Shown: positions 31,363-40,088 of the stretch, piece by piece
Numbering within the stretch: the first letter of the stretch is position 1
How the letters are laid out: every line of letters begins with the position of its first letter
Source: Frigoribacterium faeni
Lineage (GTDB): Bacteria; Actinomycetota; Actinomycetes; Actinomycetales; Microbacteriaceae
Length of the DNA: 41,092 nucleotides
Assembly (NCBI RefSeq): GCF_007988805.1
Contig: NZ_BJUV01000026.1
Coordinates: 1-41,092, forward strand
Reading direction: 5' to 3'
Made by a program: the position numbers and the translations under genes
The notes under the pieces: generated by a model
The model's database searches: none
Seen by the model: only the letters and a program-made list of their open reading frames with translations
Told to the model about the DNA's origin: nothing

Positions 31363-31368
31363 AGATTA
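31363..31368 (-). promoter_or_regulatory. -10 box of leaderless substrate-binding protein gene
   Basis: TAATCT on the minus strand, six bases before GTG 31356; no ribosome site is present in between. Confidence 0.5.
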
Positions 31369-31467
31369 CCCGGCGCGCGAGGCGTCCCGACATCGGCCCC
31401 CAGCCGCGATCAGCCGAGGAGGCGCGGGGGAGGGACCACGCGGGTCGCCTTCCACAGGCCCCCGCCG

Positions 31468-32898
31468 CTACCTCTCGCGGGCCGCCCACCAGGCGAGCAG
31501 ACGCTCGGTCGCGACCTCGGCGCCCAGCGGCCCCTCCTCCGTGCGCAGCTCGAGCAGGAACCGGTACGCCTCGCCCACCTCGCGGCTCGGGCCGATGCCC
31601 AGCACGCGCTGGATCTCGACGCCGTCGAGGTCGGGCCGCAGCGAGTCGATGGCCTCGCGCTCGCGCAGCTCGGCGATGCGGTTCTCGAGGTCGTCGTAGG
31701 CGAAGCCGAGCCGGTCGGCCTTGCGGCGGTTGCGGGTGGTGACGTCGGCGCGGGTCAGGATGTGCAGGCGCTCGAGCTGGTCGCCGGCGTCGCGCACGTA
31801 GCGGCGGACGGCCGAGTCGGTCCAGGCGCCCTCGGTGTAGCCGAAGAACCGAAGGTGCAGCTCGATCAGCCGGTGGACGGCGCCGATCGTGTCGTTGTCG
31901 AAGCGCAGCGCCTTGAGCCGCTTCTTGGCGAGCTTCGCGCCGACCACGTCGTGGTGGTGGAACGTCACGACGCCGCCCGGCTCGAGCCGGCGCGTGGCCG
32001 GCTTGCCGCAGTCGTGCAGCAGGGCCGCGAGGCGCAGCGTCAGGTCGGGGGCCTCGCCCGGGTGCCGCTCGGACTCGTAGCCGATGGCCTGCTCGAGCAC
32101 GGTGAGGCTGTGCTCGTAGACGTCCTTGTGGTGGTGGTGCTCGTCGATCTCGAGGCGCATCGCCGCGAGCTCGGGCATCACGTGGTCGGCGAGGCCGGTG
32201 TCGACCAGCAGACGGATGCCCGGGGTCGGCGTCGCGGTGCGCAGCAGCTTCGAGAGCTCGTCGGCGACCCGCTCGACCGAGACGATCGAGAGGGTGGAGG
32301 CGCGGGTCGTCATCGCATCGCGCACCTCGTCCGCGACGTCGAAGCCGAGCTGGGCGGTGAACCGCGCGGCCCGCATCATCCGCAGCGGGTCGTCGCGGAA
32401 CGAGTCGACGGCCGCGCCGGGCGTCGCGAGGCGCCGGGCCAGCAGGTCGTCGACGCCGCCGGACGGGTCGACGAGCACCTTCTCGGGCAGCCGCAGCGCC
32501 ATGGCGTTCACGGTGAAGTCGCGGCGGACCAGATCGCCCTCGAGGGTGTCGCCGAACTCGACGACGGGCTTGCGCGTCTCGCCGTCGTAGACGTCGCTGC
32601 GGTAGGTGGTGATCTCGACCACCTCGCCGTCGACGCGGGCGGCGATGGTGCCGAACTGGCGGCCGACGTCCCAGTGGGCCTCGGCGATCGGCACGACGAT
32701 CGCGAGGATCTCGTCGGGGGAGGCGCTGGTGGTGAAGTCGAGGTCGTTGACGCGGTGTCCGAGGAACGCGTCGCGCACCGGGCCGCCGACCAGGGCGAAC
32801 TCGTGTCCGGCGGCGGCGAAGGCCGCCGAGAGGCGGGCGATGCGGGGGGTGGCGGCCAGTCGATCCAGGCGCTCGACGGCGGAGGCGACGGTGTCCAT
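31468..32898 (-). CDS. CCA tRNA nucleotidyltransferase
   Basis: A 476-residue class II enzyme that adds or repairs the CCA end of tRNA. The nucleotidyltransferase head carries LVGGPVRDAFLG and the metal-binding DLDF with Asp52 and Asp54; RRDFTVNAMAL and the ERxxxE-like region VSVERVADELSKLL follow. A C-terminal HD domain contains DVYEHSLTVLEQAI and LAALLHDCGKPATRR, giving phosphatase/phosphodiesterase potential as in E. coli Cca. ATG 32898 is preceded by AAGG. Divergent from DUF6049. A huge antisense frame covers the neighbouring gene and is not real. Confidence 0.95.
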   Translation of the reverse strand: MDTVASAVERLDRLAATPRIARLSAAFAAAGHEFALVGGPVRDAFLGHRVNDLDFTTSASPDEILAIVVPIAEAHWDVGRQFGTIAARVDGEVVEITTYRSDVYDGETRKPVVEFGDTLEGDLVRRDFTVNAMALRLPEKVLVDPSGGVDDLLARRLATPGAAVDSFRDDPLRMMRAARFTAQLGFDVADEVRDAMTTRASTLSIVSVERVADELSKLLRTATPTPGIRLLVDTGLADHVMPELAAMRLEIDEHHHHKDVYEHSLTVLEQAIGYESERHPGEAPDLTLRLAALLHDCGKPATRRLEPGGVVTFHHHDVVGAKLAKKRLKALRFDNDTIGAVHRLIELHLRFFGYTEGAWTDSAVRRYVRDAGDQLERLHILTRADVTTRNRRKADRLGFAYDDLENRIAELREREAIDSLRPDLDGVEIQRVLGIGPSREVGEAYRFLLELRTEEGPLGAEVATERLLAWWAARER

Positions 32899-32920
32899 GA
32901 CCGTCAACCTTGCCACACGG

Positions 32921-32949
32921 GGAGGCGCGGATCGCCTCCCCGCGCCTCC
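32921..32949. repeat. Inverted pair of the over-represented GGAGGCGCGG decamer
   Basis: GGAGGCGCGG (32921-32930) and CCGCGCCTCC (32940-32949) form a perfect 10-bp inverted repeat with a nine-base loop in the divergent promoter between the CCA enzyme and DUF6049 genes. The decamer occurs twelve times in the window. Confidence 0.6.
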
Positions 32950-33072
32950 TCCCCAGGGCTGGTTCCCCACCCCCGACGGCCGGTTCTCGCGTGCTGCGCC
33001 TCCCTCTCTCCGAATCGATTCCCTAGACTCGGCATGCTCGTGCGACCCCCTCCGCCCCCGAGCACCTTCACT

Positions 33073-35370
33073 ATGAGACTTCTCCCCGCCCTCCTGGCCC
33101 TCGTGACGACGCTCGGCGTCGCCGGCGCCGCGCTGCCCGCCGAACCGGCGTCGGCGGCCTCCGCGGGGTCGTCGGCGGCGGCCGCGTCGAGCGCCACGGG
33201 TCAGTCCGACGCCGTCACGCTGAGCGTCGCGCCGGAGGCCGACGGGGTGCTGCGCTCGGGCGACGACCTCGAGCTCTCCGTCACGGTGACGAACGGCACC
33301 GAGACCGATCTCGACGCCGGCAGCGCGCGCATCTACCTCGACCGCGACTCGTTCCTCACGCGCTCGAAGCTCGCCGACTGGCTCTCGCCCGACGAGACCA
33401 CGGGCGACGACTACCTCGGCATCTACATGGCCCGCGTCGACGTGCCCGCGGTGGCGGCGGGCGAGAGCGTCACGGTCGACTCCATCACCATCCCGGCGTC
33501 GCGCACGGCCCTCGACGGGTGGTCGTGGGGTGCCCGGGCGCTGGGGGTGCGCCTCCTCGACTCCGTCGGCGTCCAGGTCGCGCAGGCCCGCAGCAGCGTC
33601 GTCTGGTACCCGAGCGAGAGCTTCCAGCCCACCCGCCTGTCGGTCGCGGTGCCGATCACGACCCCCGAGACCGAGAACGGCGTGCTCGACGCGGCGGCGC
33701 TCGAGGCGTACACCTCGGCCGACGGCACCCTCACGCGTCAGCTGCGCCAGGTCGTGGGCACGTCGGCCACGATCGCGGTCGACCCGATGATCATCGCCTC
33801 GATCCGCCTGCTCGGCAGCGAGGCGCCGGCCTCGGCCCTCGGCTGGCTCGACGACCTCTCCTCGGCGGGCGTCGAGACGTTCCCCCTCACCTACGCCGAC
33901 GCCGACGTCGCCGGTCTCAGCCAGGCGGGCGCCCCGTCGGTGCCCGGCCCGACCTCCTTCGACGGCTTCGTCGACGAGTCGCGATTCGACACGTCCACCT
34001 CGGCCACCGACGCGCCCAGTCCGGCCGAGACCGACCAGGGCACCAGCGACGGCTCCGGGTCGAGCACCAGCTCGTCGTCCGGGTCGCCCGCCGACCCCTC
34101 GGCGACCGAGACGCCGTCGCCCAGCCCGACCGACGAGCCCTCCGCTCCGCCGCTGCCGACGACCGAGTCGCTGCTGTCGTTCCCCTGGTCGCTGTCGTCG
34201 ATCGCCTGGCCGGCCGACGACACCGTCGTGTCGTCCGACATCGCGACGATCACGTCGCGCGACTACACGTCGACGATCCTCTCGAGCTCGAACGTCAACG
34301 TCGCGACCGATGCGACAGAGAACGCGCCGGTCGACCTCGGCGGCTCGACGGGCCTCGTGTCGGACGACACCCTCTCCGGACTGATCCGCGAGGCCGCGGC
34401 CGCGACGTCGCAGGCCGCCTGGAGGAGCGCGATGGCCGAGCTGTCCGCCAGCGTCGCCACGATCGCGAAGGAGCGCCCCAGCGACGCCCGCACGATGCTG
34501 GCGACCCTCGACCGCTCGTGGTCGACCGACGGCGGCCGTCTGCGCCAGACCCTGGCCGCCCTCGACGACCTGCCCTGGTCGTCGCCCTCGTCGCTGTCCG
34601 ACACCCTCGCCGCCGAGCCCACCGACGCGACCGTGGTCGACGAGCCCGAGTCGGCCGACCGCCTCCGCGAGCTGCGCTCGATCGTGCGCGCCGACGAGCA
34701 GGTCACCGACTTCTCCACCGCCCTCGAGGACCCTCTGACGGTCACCGGCCCGGCGCGTCTGCGCACCCTCGCCCTCTCGTCGCACGCCTGGCGCGACAAC
34801 CCCGACGGCCTGTCGACCGAGGTCGACGGCGCGACCCAGCAGGCGACCGAGACGTCGCAGCTCGTCTCGATCGTCCAGGGCAGCGACCAGCTCATCCTCG
34901 GCGACCGGTCGTCGCTGCCGCTCTACGTGCAGAACGCGAGCGACTCGTCGGCGACGGTGTTCCTCACCCTCGCGCCCTCCAGCTCGCGGCTGACGATCGA
35001 GGAGAACCGGATCCCCGTGACGGTCCAGGCCAAGTCGCAGGTCCGCGTGCGCGTGCCCGTGCAGTCGATCGCCAACGGCACGGTCAACGTCTCGCTCTCG
35101 CTGGTCAGCTCGACCGGGGTGACCATCGCGACGCCCGCGGTCGTCACCATCAACGTCCAGGCCGGCTGGGAGACCGCCATCACCTGGGCCTTCGGCATCG
35201 GCTTCGCGCTGCTGTTCGGCGGCGGCATCTACCGCACGATCCGCAAGCGCCGCCGCGGTGCCGCTCGCGACGACGACGGTGACGACGACAGCGACGACAG
35301 CGATTACGACGAGAGCGGCGTAACCGGTTCGACCGGTCACTCCGAACCGACAGTGGGGAGCACCGCGTGA
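33073..35370 (+). CDS. DUF6049-like secreted/anchored protein upstream of murJ
   Basis: A 765-residue protein of the actinobacterial family that precedes murJ in Microbacteriaceae and mycobacteria. The signal peptide is MRLLPALLALVTTLGVAGAA, followed by an Ala/Ser-rich stretch and large beta-rich outer domains (e.g. DDLELSVTVTNGTETDLDAG). A Ser/Thr/Pro/Glu-rich linker spans ~residues 310-360. A C-terminal transmembrane helix (AITWAFGIGFALLFGGGIYR) precedes a basic then acidic tail. An earlier in-frame ATG at 33034 lies just after a -10-like TAGACT (33024-33029) and could be the true, leaderless start. The stop overlaps murJ (GTGA). It probably supports the flippase or cell-wall assembly; this is inference from conserved pairing. 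Confidence 0.87.
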   Translation: MRLLPALLALVTTLGVAGAALPAEPASAASAGSSAAAASSATGQSDAVTLSVAPEADGVLRSGDDLELSVTVTNGTETDLDAGSARIYLDRDSFLTRSKLADWLSPDETTGDDYLGIYMARVDVPAVAAGESVTVDSITIPASRTALDGWSWGARALGVRLLDSVGVQVAQARSSVVWYPSESFQPTRLSVAVPITTPETENGVLDAAALEAYTSADGTLTRQLRQVVGTSATIAVDPMIIASIRLLGSEAPASALGWLDDLSSAGVETFPLTYADADVAGLSQAGAPSVPGPTSFDGFVDESRFDTSTSATDAPSPAETDQGTSDGSGSSTSSSSGSPADPSATETPSPSPTDEPSAPPLPTTESLLSFPWSLSSIAWPADDTVVSSDIATITSRDYTSTILSSSNVNVATDATENAPVDLGGSTGLVSDDTLSGLIREAAAATSQAAWRSAMAELSASVATIAKERPSDARTMLATLDRSWSTDGGRLRQTLAALDDLPWSSPSSLSDTLAAEPTDATVVDEPESADRLRELRSIVRADEQVTDFSTALEDPLTVTGPARLRTLALSSHAWRDNPDGLSTEVDGATQQATETSQLVSIVQGSDQLILGDRSSLPLYVQNASDSSATVFLTLAPSSSRLTIEENRIPVTVQAKSQVRVRVPVQSIANGTVNVSLSLVSSTGVTIATPAVVTINVQAGWETAITWAFGIGFALLFGGGIYRTIRKRRRGAARDDDGDDDSDDSDYDESGVTGSTGHSEPTVGSTA

Positions 35371-37037
35371 GCGGTCAGTCCGGTCTCGGCAGAGCGAGCA
35401 TCCTGCTGGCCTCGGGCACGATGGTGTCCCGCGTGCTCGGCTTCGTCAAGACGGCGGTGCTCGCCGCCGCCATCGGGCAGTCCGCGAGCCGGGCGGCCGA
35501 CTCGTTCGCCCTGGCGAACCAGCTGCCGAACAACATCTACGCCCTGATCGCCGGCGGCCTGCTCAGCGCCGTCCTGGTGCCGCAGATCGTCCGCGCGGCC
35601 ACCCAGGACGACGACGGCGGGCAGCGGTTCATCAACAAGATCGTGACGCTCGGCACGATCGTCTTCGCGGCGGTGGGCCTGATCGGCACCCTGCTGGCCC
35701 CGGTGCTCGTCTCGCTCTACGCCCAGCAGGCGAATGCATCCGGTCAAGGGGGTTACACCTCCGAGTCGCTTGCGCTGGCGACGGCCTTCGCCTACTGGTG
35801 CCTGCCGCAGATCTTCTTCTACGCGATGTACTCGCTGCTCAGCGAGGTGCTCAACGCCCGCCAGGTCTTCGGCCCGTTCACCTGGGCGCCCGTGCTCAAC
35901 AACGTCGTCGCCATCGCCGGCCTCGTCGTGTTCATGGTCCTGTTCGGCGGCTCCGAGGCGAACTCGACCGTCGACGTGTGGAGCCCCGACCGCATCGCCG
36001 TCATCGCCGGCACCGCGTCGCTCGGCGTGCTCGCGCAGGCGGCGTTCCTCCTGCTCTTCTGGCGTCGAGCGGGCCTGACGTTCCGCCCCGACTTCCGGTG
36101 GCGCGGCGTCGGGCTCGGCGCGACCGGCAAGGCCGCCGGCTGGCTGTTCGGCATGGTGCTCGTCACCCAGGTGGCGGGTCTCGTGCAGAGCCGCGTGGCG
36201 TCGCAGGGGAGCGGCGAGGGCGCGTCCAACGCCGTGCTGGCGAACTCGTGGCTGCTGTTCATGCTGCCGCACGGCATCGTGGCCGTCTCGATCGCGACCG
36301 CGTACTTCACCCGCATGAGCGGTCACGCCTCGCGCGGCGATCTCGGCGCCGTCCGGGCCGACCTCTCGCAGTCCCTCCGCACCATCGGCATGTTCATGGT
36401 GTTCGCCACCGTGGCCATGTGCGTCGTGGCCTACCCGTTCGCGAGCTTCTTCGAGCGCACCTTCGAGGGTGCGAGCCAGATGGCCCAGGTGATCCTCGGA
36501 TTCATGCCCGGGCTGATCCTCTTCAGCGTGCTGTTCGTCGTGCAGCGCGTCTTCTACGCACTCCACGACCAGCGCACGCCGTTCTTCATGCAGGTCGTCC
36601 AGTCGAGCATCTTCGTCGTCGGCACGCTCATCTCGTCGGTCGTCGTGCCCGACGACCAGGTCGCCGTGGCCATCGCCATCACCACCTCGATCGCCGGCTC
36701 GACCCAGACCGTGGTCGCCCTCGTGCTCATCTCCCGTCGTCTCGGCGGCATGGACGGCCGGTGGGTCCTGCGTCGCTACGTGCAGTTCGCGTTCTTCTCG
36801 CTCATCGCGGGTGTCGTCGGTCTCGTCGTCGTGACGGCCATGGGCGGTTTCGCCCCCGACGGCTTCGCTCACACCGGCAGGATCGCCGGTCTGCTCACCG
36901 TGATCGTCGCCGCGGCGGTCATGGGCGTCGTCTACCTGGGCCTGCTCCGCCTGATCCGGCTGCCCGAGCTCGAGGCGCTGACCGCACCCCTCGTGCGTCG
37001 CGCCGGCCCCCTGCTGGCCCGTCTCCGCCGACGCTGA
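35367..37037 (+). CDS. murJ: Lipid II flippase MurJ
   Basis: A 556-residue MATE/MOP-fold membrane protein with about 14 helices that flips lipid II for peptidoglycan synthesis. Conserved segments are SGTMVSRVLGFVKTAVLAAA with the key Arg in helix 1, DSFALANQLPNNIYALIAGG, LLSAVLVPQIVRA, and SLRTIGMFMVFATVAM. No cytoplasmic kinase-like or FHA extension, unlike mycobacterial MviN. GTG 35367 overlaps the upstream DUF6049 stop, indicating coupled translation. Confidence 0.95.
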   Translation: MSGQSGLGRASILLASGTMVSRVLGFVKTAVLAAAIGQSASRAADSFALANQLPNNIYALIAGGLLSAVLVPQIVRAATQDDDGGQRFINKIVTLGTIVFAAVGLIGTLLAPVLVSLYAQQANASGQGGYTSESLALATAFAYWCLPQIFFYAMYSLLSEVLNARQVFGPFTWAPVLNNVVAIAGLVVFMVLFGGSEANSTVDVWSPDRIAVIAGTASLGVLAQAAFLLLFWRRAGLTFRPDFRWRGVGLGATGKAAGWLFGMVLVTQVAGLVQSRVASQGSGEGASNAVLANSWLLFMLPHGIVAVSIATAYFTRMSGHASRGDLGAVRADLSQSLRTIGMFMVFATVAMCVVAYPFASFFERTFEGASQMAQVILGFMPGLILFSVLFVVQRVFYALHDQRTPFFMQVVQSSIFVVGTLISSVVVPDDQVAVAIAITTSIAGSTQTVVALVLISRRLGGMDGRWVLRRYVQFAFFSLIAGVVGLVVVTAMGGFAPDGFAHTGRIAGLLTVIVAAAVMGVVYLGLLRLIRLPELEALTAPLVRRAGPLLARLRRR

Positions 37038-37224
37038 GCCGTCGAGTCCCCTCCCCGGACGGAGGCGTCCCCCGGCTCCTGAGCGCGCTCTGGGAGGCAC
37101 GGGTCGGCGGAATAGCGCGTCGATAGGATGTGTTCATTCAGACGGTCGAGGGAGAACGTCGACCGGGCATCACGGCCCGAGAGCGTCTCCCACCCCATCC
37201 GCCACGTTCTTCAGAGAGGTGCCC

Positions 37225-38217
37225 ATGCGCCAGATCATCATCATCGGCTCCGGTCCCGCCGGTTACACGGCCGGCATCTACGCGGCTCGTGCCGGGCTCG
37301 AGCCGCTCATCGTGGCCAGCTCCGTCGAAGCCGGTGGAGAGCTCATGAAGACGACCGAGGTCGAGAACTTCCCCGGCTTCCCCGACGGCATCCAGGGCCC
37401 CGAGCTGATGTTCAAGCTCCAGGAGCAGGCCGAGAAGTTCGGCGCCGAGGTCCTCCTCGACGACGTCACCAGCGTCGACCTGACCGGCGACGTCAAGAAG
37501 GTCACCCTCGGGAACGGCACCGTCGAGGAGGCCGTCTCGGTCATCTTCGCCACGGGCAGCGCCTACCGCAAGCTCGGTCTCCCCGACGAGGAGCGCCTCA
37601 GCGGCCGTGGTGTCAGCTGGTGCGCCACCTGCGACGGCTTCTTCTTCAAGCAGAAGGAGATCGCGGTCGTCGGCGGCGGCGACTCCGCGATGGAGGAGGC
37701 CACGTTCCTCACCCGCTTCGCCAGCAAGGTCTACGTCATCCACCGCGGCGACTCGCTGCGCGCGTCGAAGATCATGCAGGAGCGCGCGTTCGCGAACGAC
37801 AAGATCGAGTTCCTCTGGAACAAGACCGTCACGGCCGTCCTCGGCGACGAGAAGGCCACCGGAGTGCAGCTGACCGACACGGTCGACGGCAGCACCTCCG
37901 ATCTCGACCTCGACGGCCTGTTCATCGCGATCGGCAACGACCCCCGCGTGCACCTCGTGCACGGCCAGCTCGACCTCACGGTCGACGGCACGATCGCCGT
38001 CGAGGGGCGCAGCTCGAAGACCAACCTGCGCGGCGTGTTCGCCGCCGGCGACGTCATCGACGCCACGTACCGTCAGGCGGCCACCGCGGCCGGCTCCGGG
38101 GTCGTCGCGGCCCTCGACGCCGAGCACTTCCTGGCCAGCCTCGACCAGACGTTTCTAGCCGAGAACACCGACGGGGCCGCCGAGGGCATCGACACGGCCG
38201 AGTCCGTCGCCGTCTGA
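37225..38217 (+). CDS. trxB: Thioredoxin-disulfide reductase
   Basis: A 330-residue flavoenzyme that reduces thioredoxin with NADPH. The FAD-binding motif is IIGSGPAGYTAGIYAARAG. The redox centre is C133-A-T-C136 in SWCATCDGFF, the NADPH motif GGGDSAMEEATFL, and the C-terminal FAD motif FAAGDVIDATYRQ. ATG 37225 has GAGAGG six bases upstream and is preferred to GTG 37219. A -10-like TAGGAT at 37124-37129 is a possible promoter. trxA follows after 41 bases. Confidence 0.97.
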   Translation: MRQIIIIGSGPAGYTAGIYAARAGLEPLIVASSVEAGGELMKTTEVENFPGFPDGIQGPELMFKLQEQAEKFGAEVLLDDVTSVDLTGDVKKVTLGNGTVEEAVSVIFATGSAYRKLGLPDEERLSGRGVSWCATCDGFFFKQKEIAVVGGGDSAMEEATFLTRFASKVYVIHRGDSLRASKIMQERAFANDKIEFLWNKTVTAVLGDEKATGVQLTDTVDGSTSDLDLDGLFIAIGNDPRVHLVHGQLDLTVDGTIAVEGRSSKTNLRGVFAAGDVIDATYRQAATAAGSGVVAALDAEHFLASLDQTFLAENTDGAAEGIDTAESVAV

Positions 38218-38258
38218 CCCCCCCGATCTCCACAGTCCCCCTGACGAAAGGAACCACC

Positions 38259-38585
38259 ATGAGCACCGCCAAGGCAGTCACCGACGCGTCCTTCGAGAGC
38301 GACGTCATCACCTCCGACAAGACGATCCTGGTCGACTTCTGGGCCGAGTGGTGCGGCCCGTGCCGCGCCGTCTCGCCGATCCTCGACCAGATCGCGGCCG
38401 AGCACTCGGACAAGATCGAGATCGTGAAGCTCAACGTCGACGACAACCCGCAGACCGCGGCCAAGTACCAGATCACGTCGATCCCCGCCATGAAGGTCTA
38501 CCGCGGTGGCGAGGTCGTCAAGACCGTCATCGGCGCGAAGCCCAAGCAGGCCCTCGAGGCCGACCTGGCGGAGTTCCTCGCGTAG
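38259..38585 (+). CDS. trxA: Thioredoxin
   Basis: 108 residues with the active site W31-C32-G-P-C35 in DFWAEWCGPCRAVSP, the conserved cis-Pro region TSIPAMKVYRGG, and a typical start MSTAKAVTDASFESDV. It reduces disulfides in cytoplasmic proteins and is itself reduced by the adjacent TrxB. A ribosome site (GAAAGGA) precedes ATG 38259. The trxB-trxA pair ends in a strong hairpin. Confidence 0.97.
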   Translation: MSTAKAVTDASFESDVITSDKTILVDFWAEWCGPCRAVSPILDQIAAEHSDKIEIVKLNVDDNPQTAAKYQITSIPAMKVYRGGEVVKTVIGAKPKQALEADLAEFLA

Positions 38586-38595
38586 TCGACCGACC

Positions 38596-38641
38596 ACGAC
38601 GAGAGCCCGCCCAGCACACACGCTGGGCGGGCTCTCGTCGT
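38596..38641 (+). terminator. Perfect 20-bp terminator hairpin after trxA
   Basis: ACGACGAGAGCCCGCCCAGC (38596-38615), six-base loop ACACAC, and the exact reverse complement at 38622-38641. It begins ten bases after the trxA stop. It lacks a T run, typical of actinobacterial I-shaped terminators. Confidence 0.85.
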
Positions 38642-38700
38642 CTCACCGCACTTCCCGGCATAGTCTTGGACGATTCACCCTCTGACCGATAGGGACGCAG

Positions 38701-40008
38701 ATGACGAACAAGGGCACCAACCTCGATCCGTGGTACGACTCGTACGCCGACCGCACGGCCGGCCTGAGCGCCTCCGAGGTCCGAGCCCTGTTCGCCGTCG
38801 CCTCCCGCCCCGAGGTCGTCTCGCTGGCCGGTGGCATGCCCTTCGTGTCGGCTCTGCCGCGCGAGCTCGTCACGGGCTCCATCGACCGCGTCATGTCGAA
38901 CGGCGGGGGAGCGATGGCCCTGCAGTACGGCTCCGGGCAGGGCACTCCCGCCATCCGCGAGCACATCATGCAGATCATGGCGATGGAGGGCATCCGCGGC
39001 AGCGCCGACGACGTCGTGGTCACGACGGGCTCGCAGCAGGCCCTCGACCTCGTCACGCGCCTGTTCATCAACCCCGGCGACGTCATCCTGGCCGAGTCGC
39101 CCAGCTACGTGGGCGCCCTGGGCGTCTTCAAGGCCTACCAGGCGGACGTCGAGCACGTCGCCATGGACGACGAGGGCCTGATCCCGGAGGCGCTGCGCGA
39201 GGCGATCGCGTCGGTCACCTCCCGCGGCGGCCGCATCAAGTTCCTGTACACGATCCCCAACTTCCACAACCCCGCCGGCGTCACGCTCTCCTGGGCCCGT
39301 CGTCTCGAGATCCTCGAGATCTGTCGCAGCGCGGGCATCCTCGTCCTGGAGGACAACCCCTACGGCCTCCTGTCCTTCGACGAGCCGGCCCCGCACGCCA
39401 TGCGCTCCGTCGACGACGAGGGAGTCATCTACCTCGGTTCGTTCTCGAAGACCCTCGCGCCCGGATTCCGCGTCGGCTGGGCCCTCGCCCCGCACGCCAT
39501 CCGCGAGAAGCTCATCCTGGCCAACGAGTCCGCGACGCTGTCGCCGAACTCCTTCGGCCAGTTCGTCATCACCGAGTACCTCGACCAGGCCGACTGGCGG
39601 GGGCAGATCGACATCTTCCGCGGTCTCTACCGCGAGCGTCGCGACGCCATGCTCTCGGCTCTGGGGGAGTACCTCCCCTCGCTCACCTGGACCCGGCCCG
39701 AGGGCGGCTTCTTCGTCTGGCTCTCGCTCCCCGACGAGCTCGACTCGAAGGCGATGCTCCCGCGCGCGGTGAAGGAGCTCGTGGCGTACACCCCGGGAAC
39801 GGCCTTCTACGCCGACGGGCAGGGCCGCCAGAACATCCGGCTGTCGTTCTGCTATCCGACGCCCGAGTCGATCCGCGTCGGCGTCGCCCGACTCGCGACG
39901 GTCATCAACGGCGAGCTCGACCTGCTCAGCACCTTCTCGTCCGCCCGTCTCGGCAAGCCGATCCCCCTCCGCGAGGGCGTCGGCACGCCGCCCCCGAACA
40001 TCTCCTGA
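38701..40008 (+). CDS. PLP-dependent aminotransferase (class I/II, LysN/MocR-like)
   Basis: A 435-residue fold-type I aminotransferase resembling 2-aminoadipate/aromatic transaminases. The PLP-binding Lys250 is in GSFSKTLAPGFRVGW. Other hallmarks are ALQYGSGQGTPAIREHIMQI, TTGSQQALDLVTRLFINPGD, YTIPNFHNPAGVTLS and LEDNPYG. No GntR DNA-binding domain. A -10-like TAGTCT at 38661-38666 and AGGGA before ATG 38701 support an own promoter. In Microbacteriaceae this gene sits between trxA and the D-Ala-D-Ala ligase-like gene, near parAB. Substrate unknown. Confidence 0.9.
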   Translation: MTNKGTNLDPWYDSYADRTAGLSASEVRALFAVASRPEVVSLAGGMPFVSALPRELVTGSIDRVMSNGGGAMALQYGSGQGTPAIREHIMQIMAMEGIRGSADDVVVTTGSQQALDLVTRLFINPGDVILAESPSYVGALGVFKAYQADVEHVAMDDEGLIPEALREAIASVTSRGGRIKFLYTIPNFHNPAGVTLSWARRLEILEICRSAGILVLEDNPYGLLSFDEPAPHAMRSVDDEGVIYLGSFSKTLAPGFRVGWALAPHAIREKLILANESATLSPNSFGQFVITEYLDQADWRGQIDIFRGLYRERRDAMLSALGEYLPSLTWTRPEGGFFVWLSLPDELDSKAMLPRAVKELVAYTPGTAFYADGQGRQNIRLSFCYPTPESIRVGVARLATVINGELDLLSTFSSARLGKPIPLREGVGTPPPNIS

Positions 40009-40088
40009 CCAGCATTTAATCCGTAACGGCGTCGTGCGTCGCACGGCGCCACGGCTCGGCACGCCCGTCACACGAAGGACCCCACCAC

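Noticed and set aside
31762-33072. Long plus-strand open frame antisense to the CCA-adding enzyme, joined to DUF6049
   Set aside because: It is a high-GC shadow frame; the minus strand encodes clear nucleotidyltransferase and HD motifs. Only the part from about 33034-33073 onward is real.
32899-35340. Long minus-strand open frame antisense to DUF6049
   Set aside because: Composition is Arg/Gly/Asp-rich with no family features; the plus strand has a signal peptide, domains and a membrane helix.
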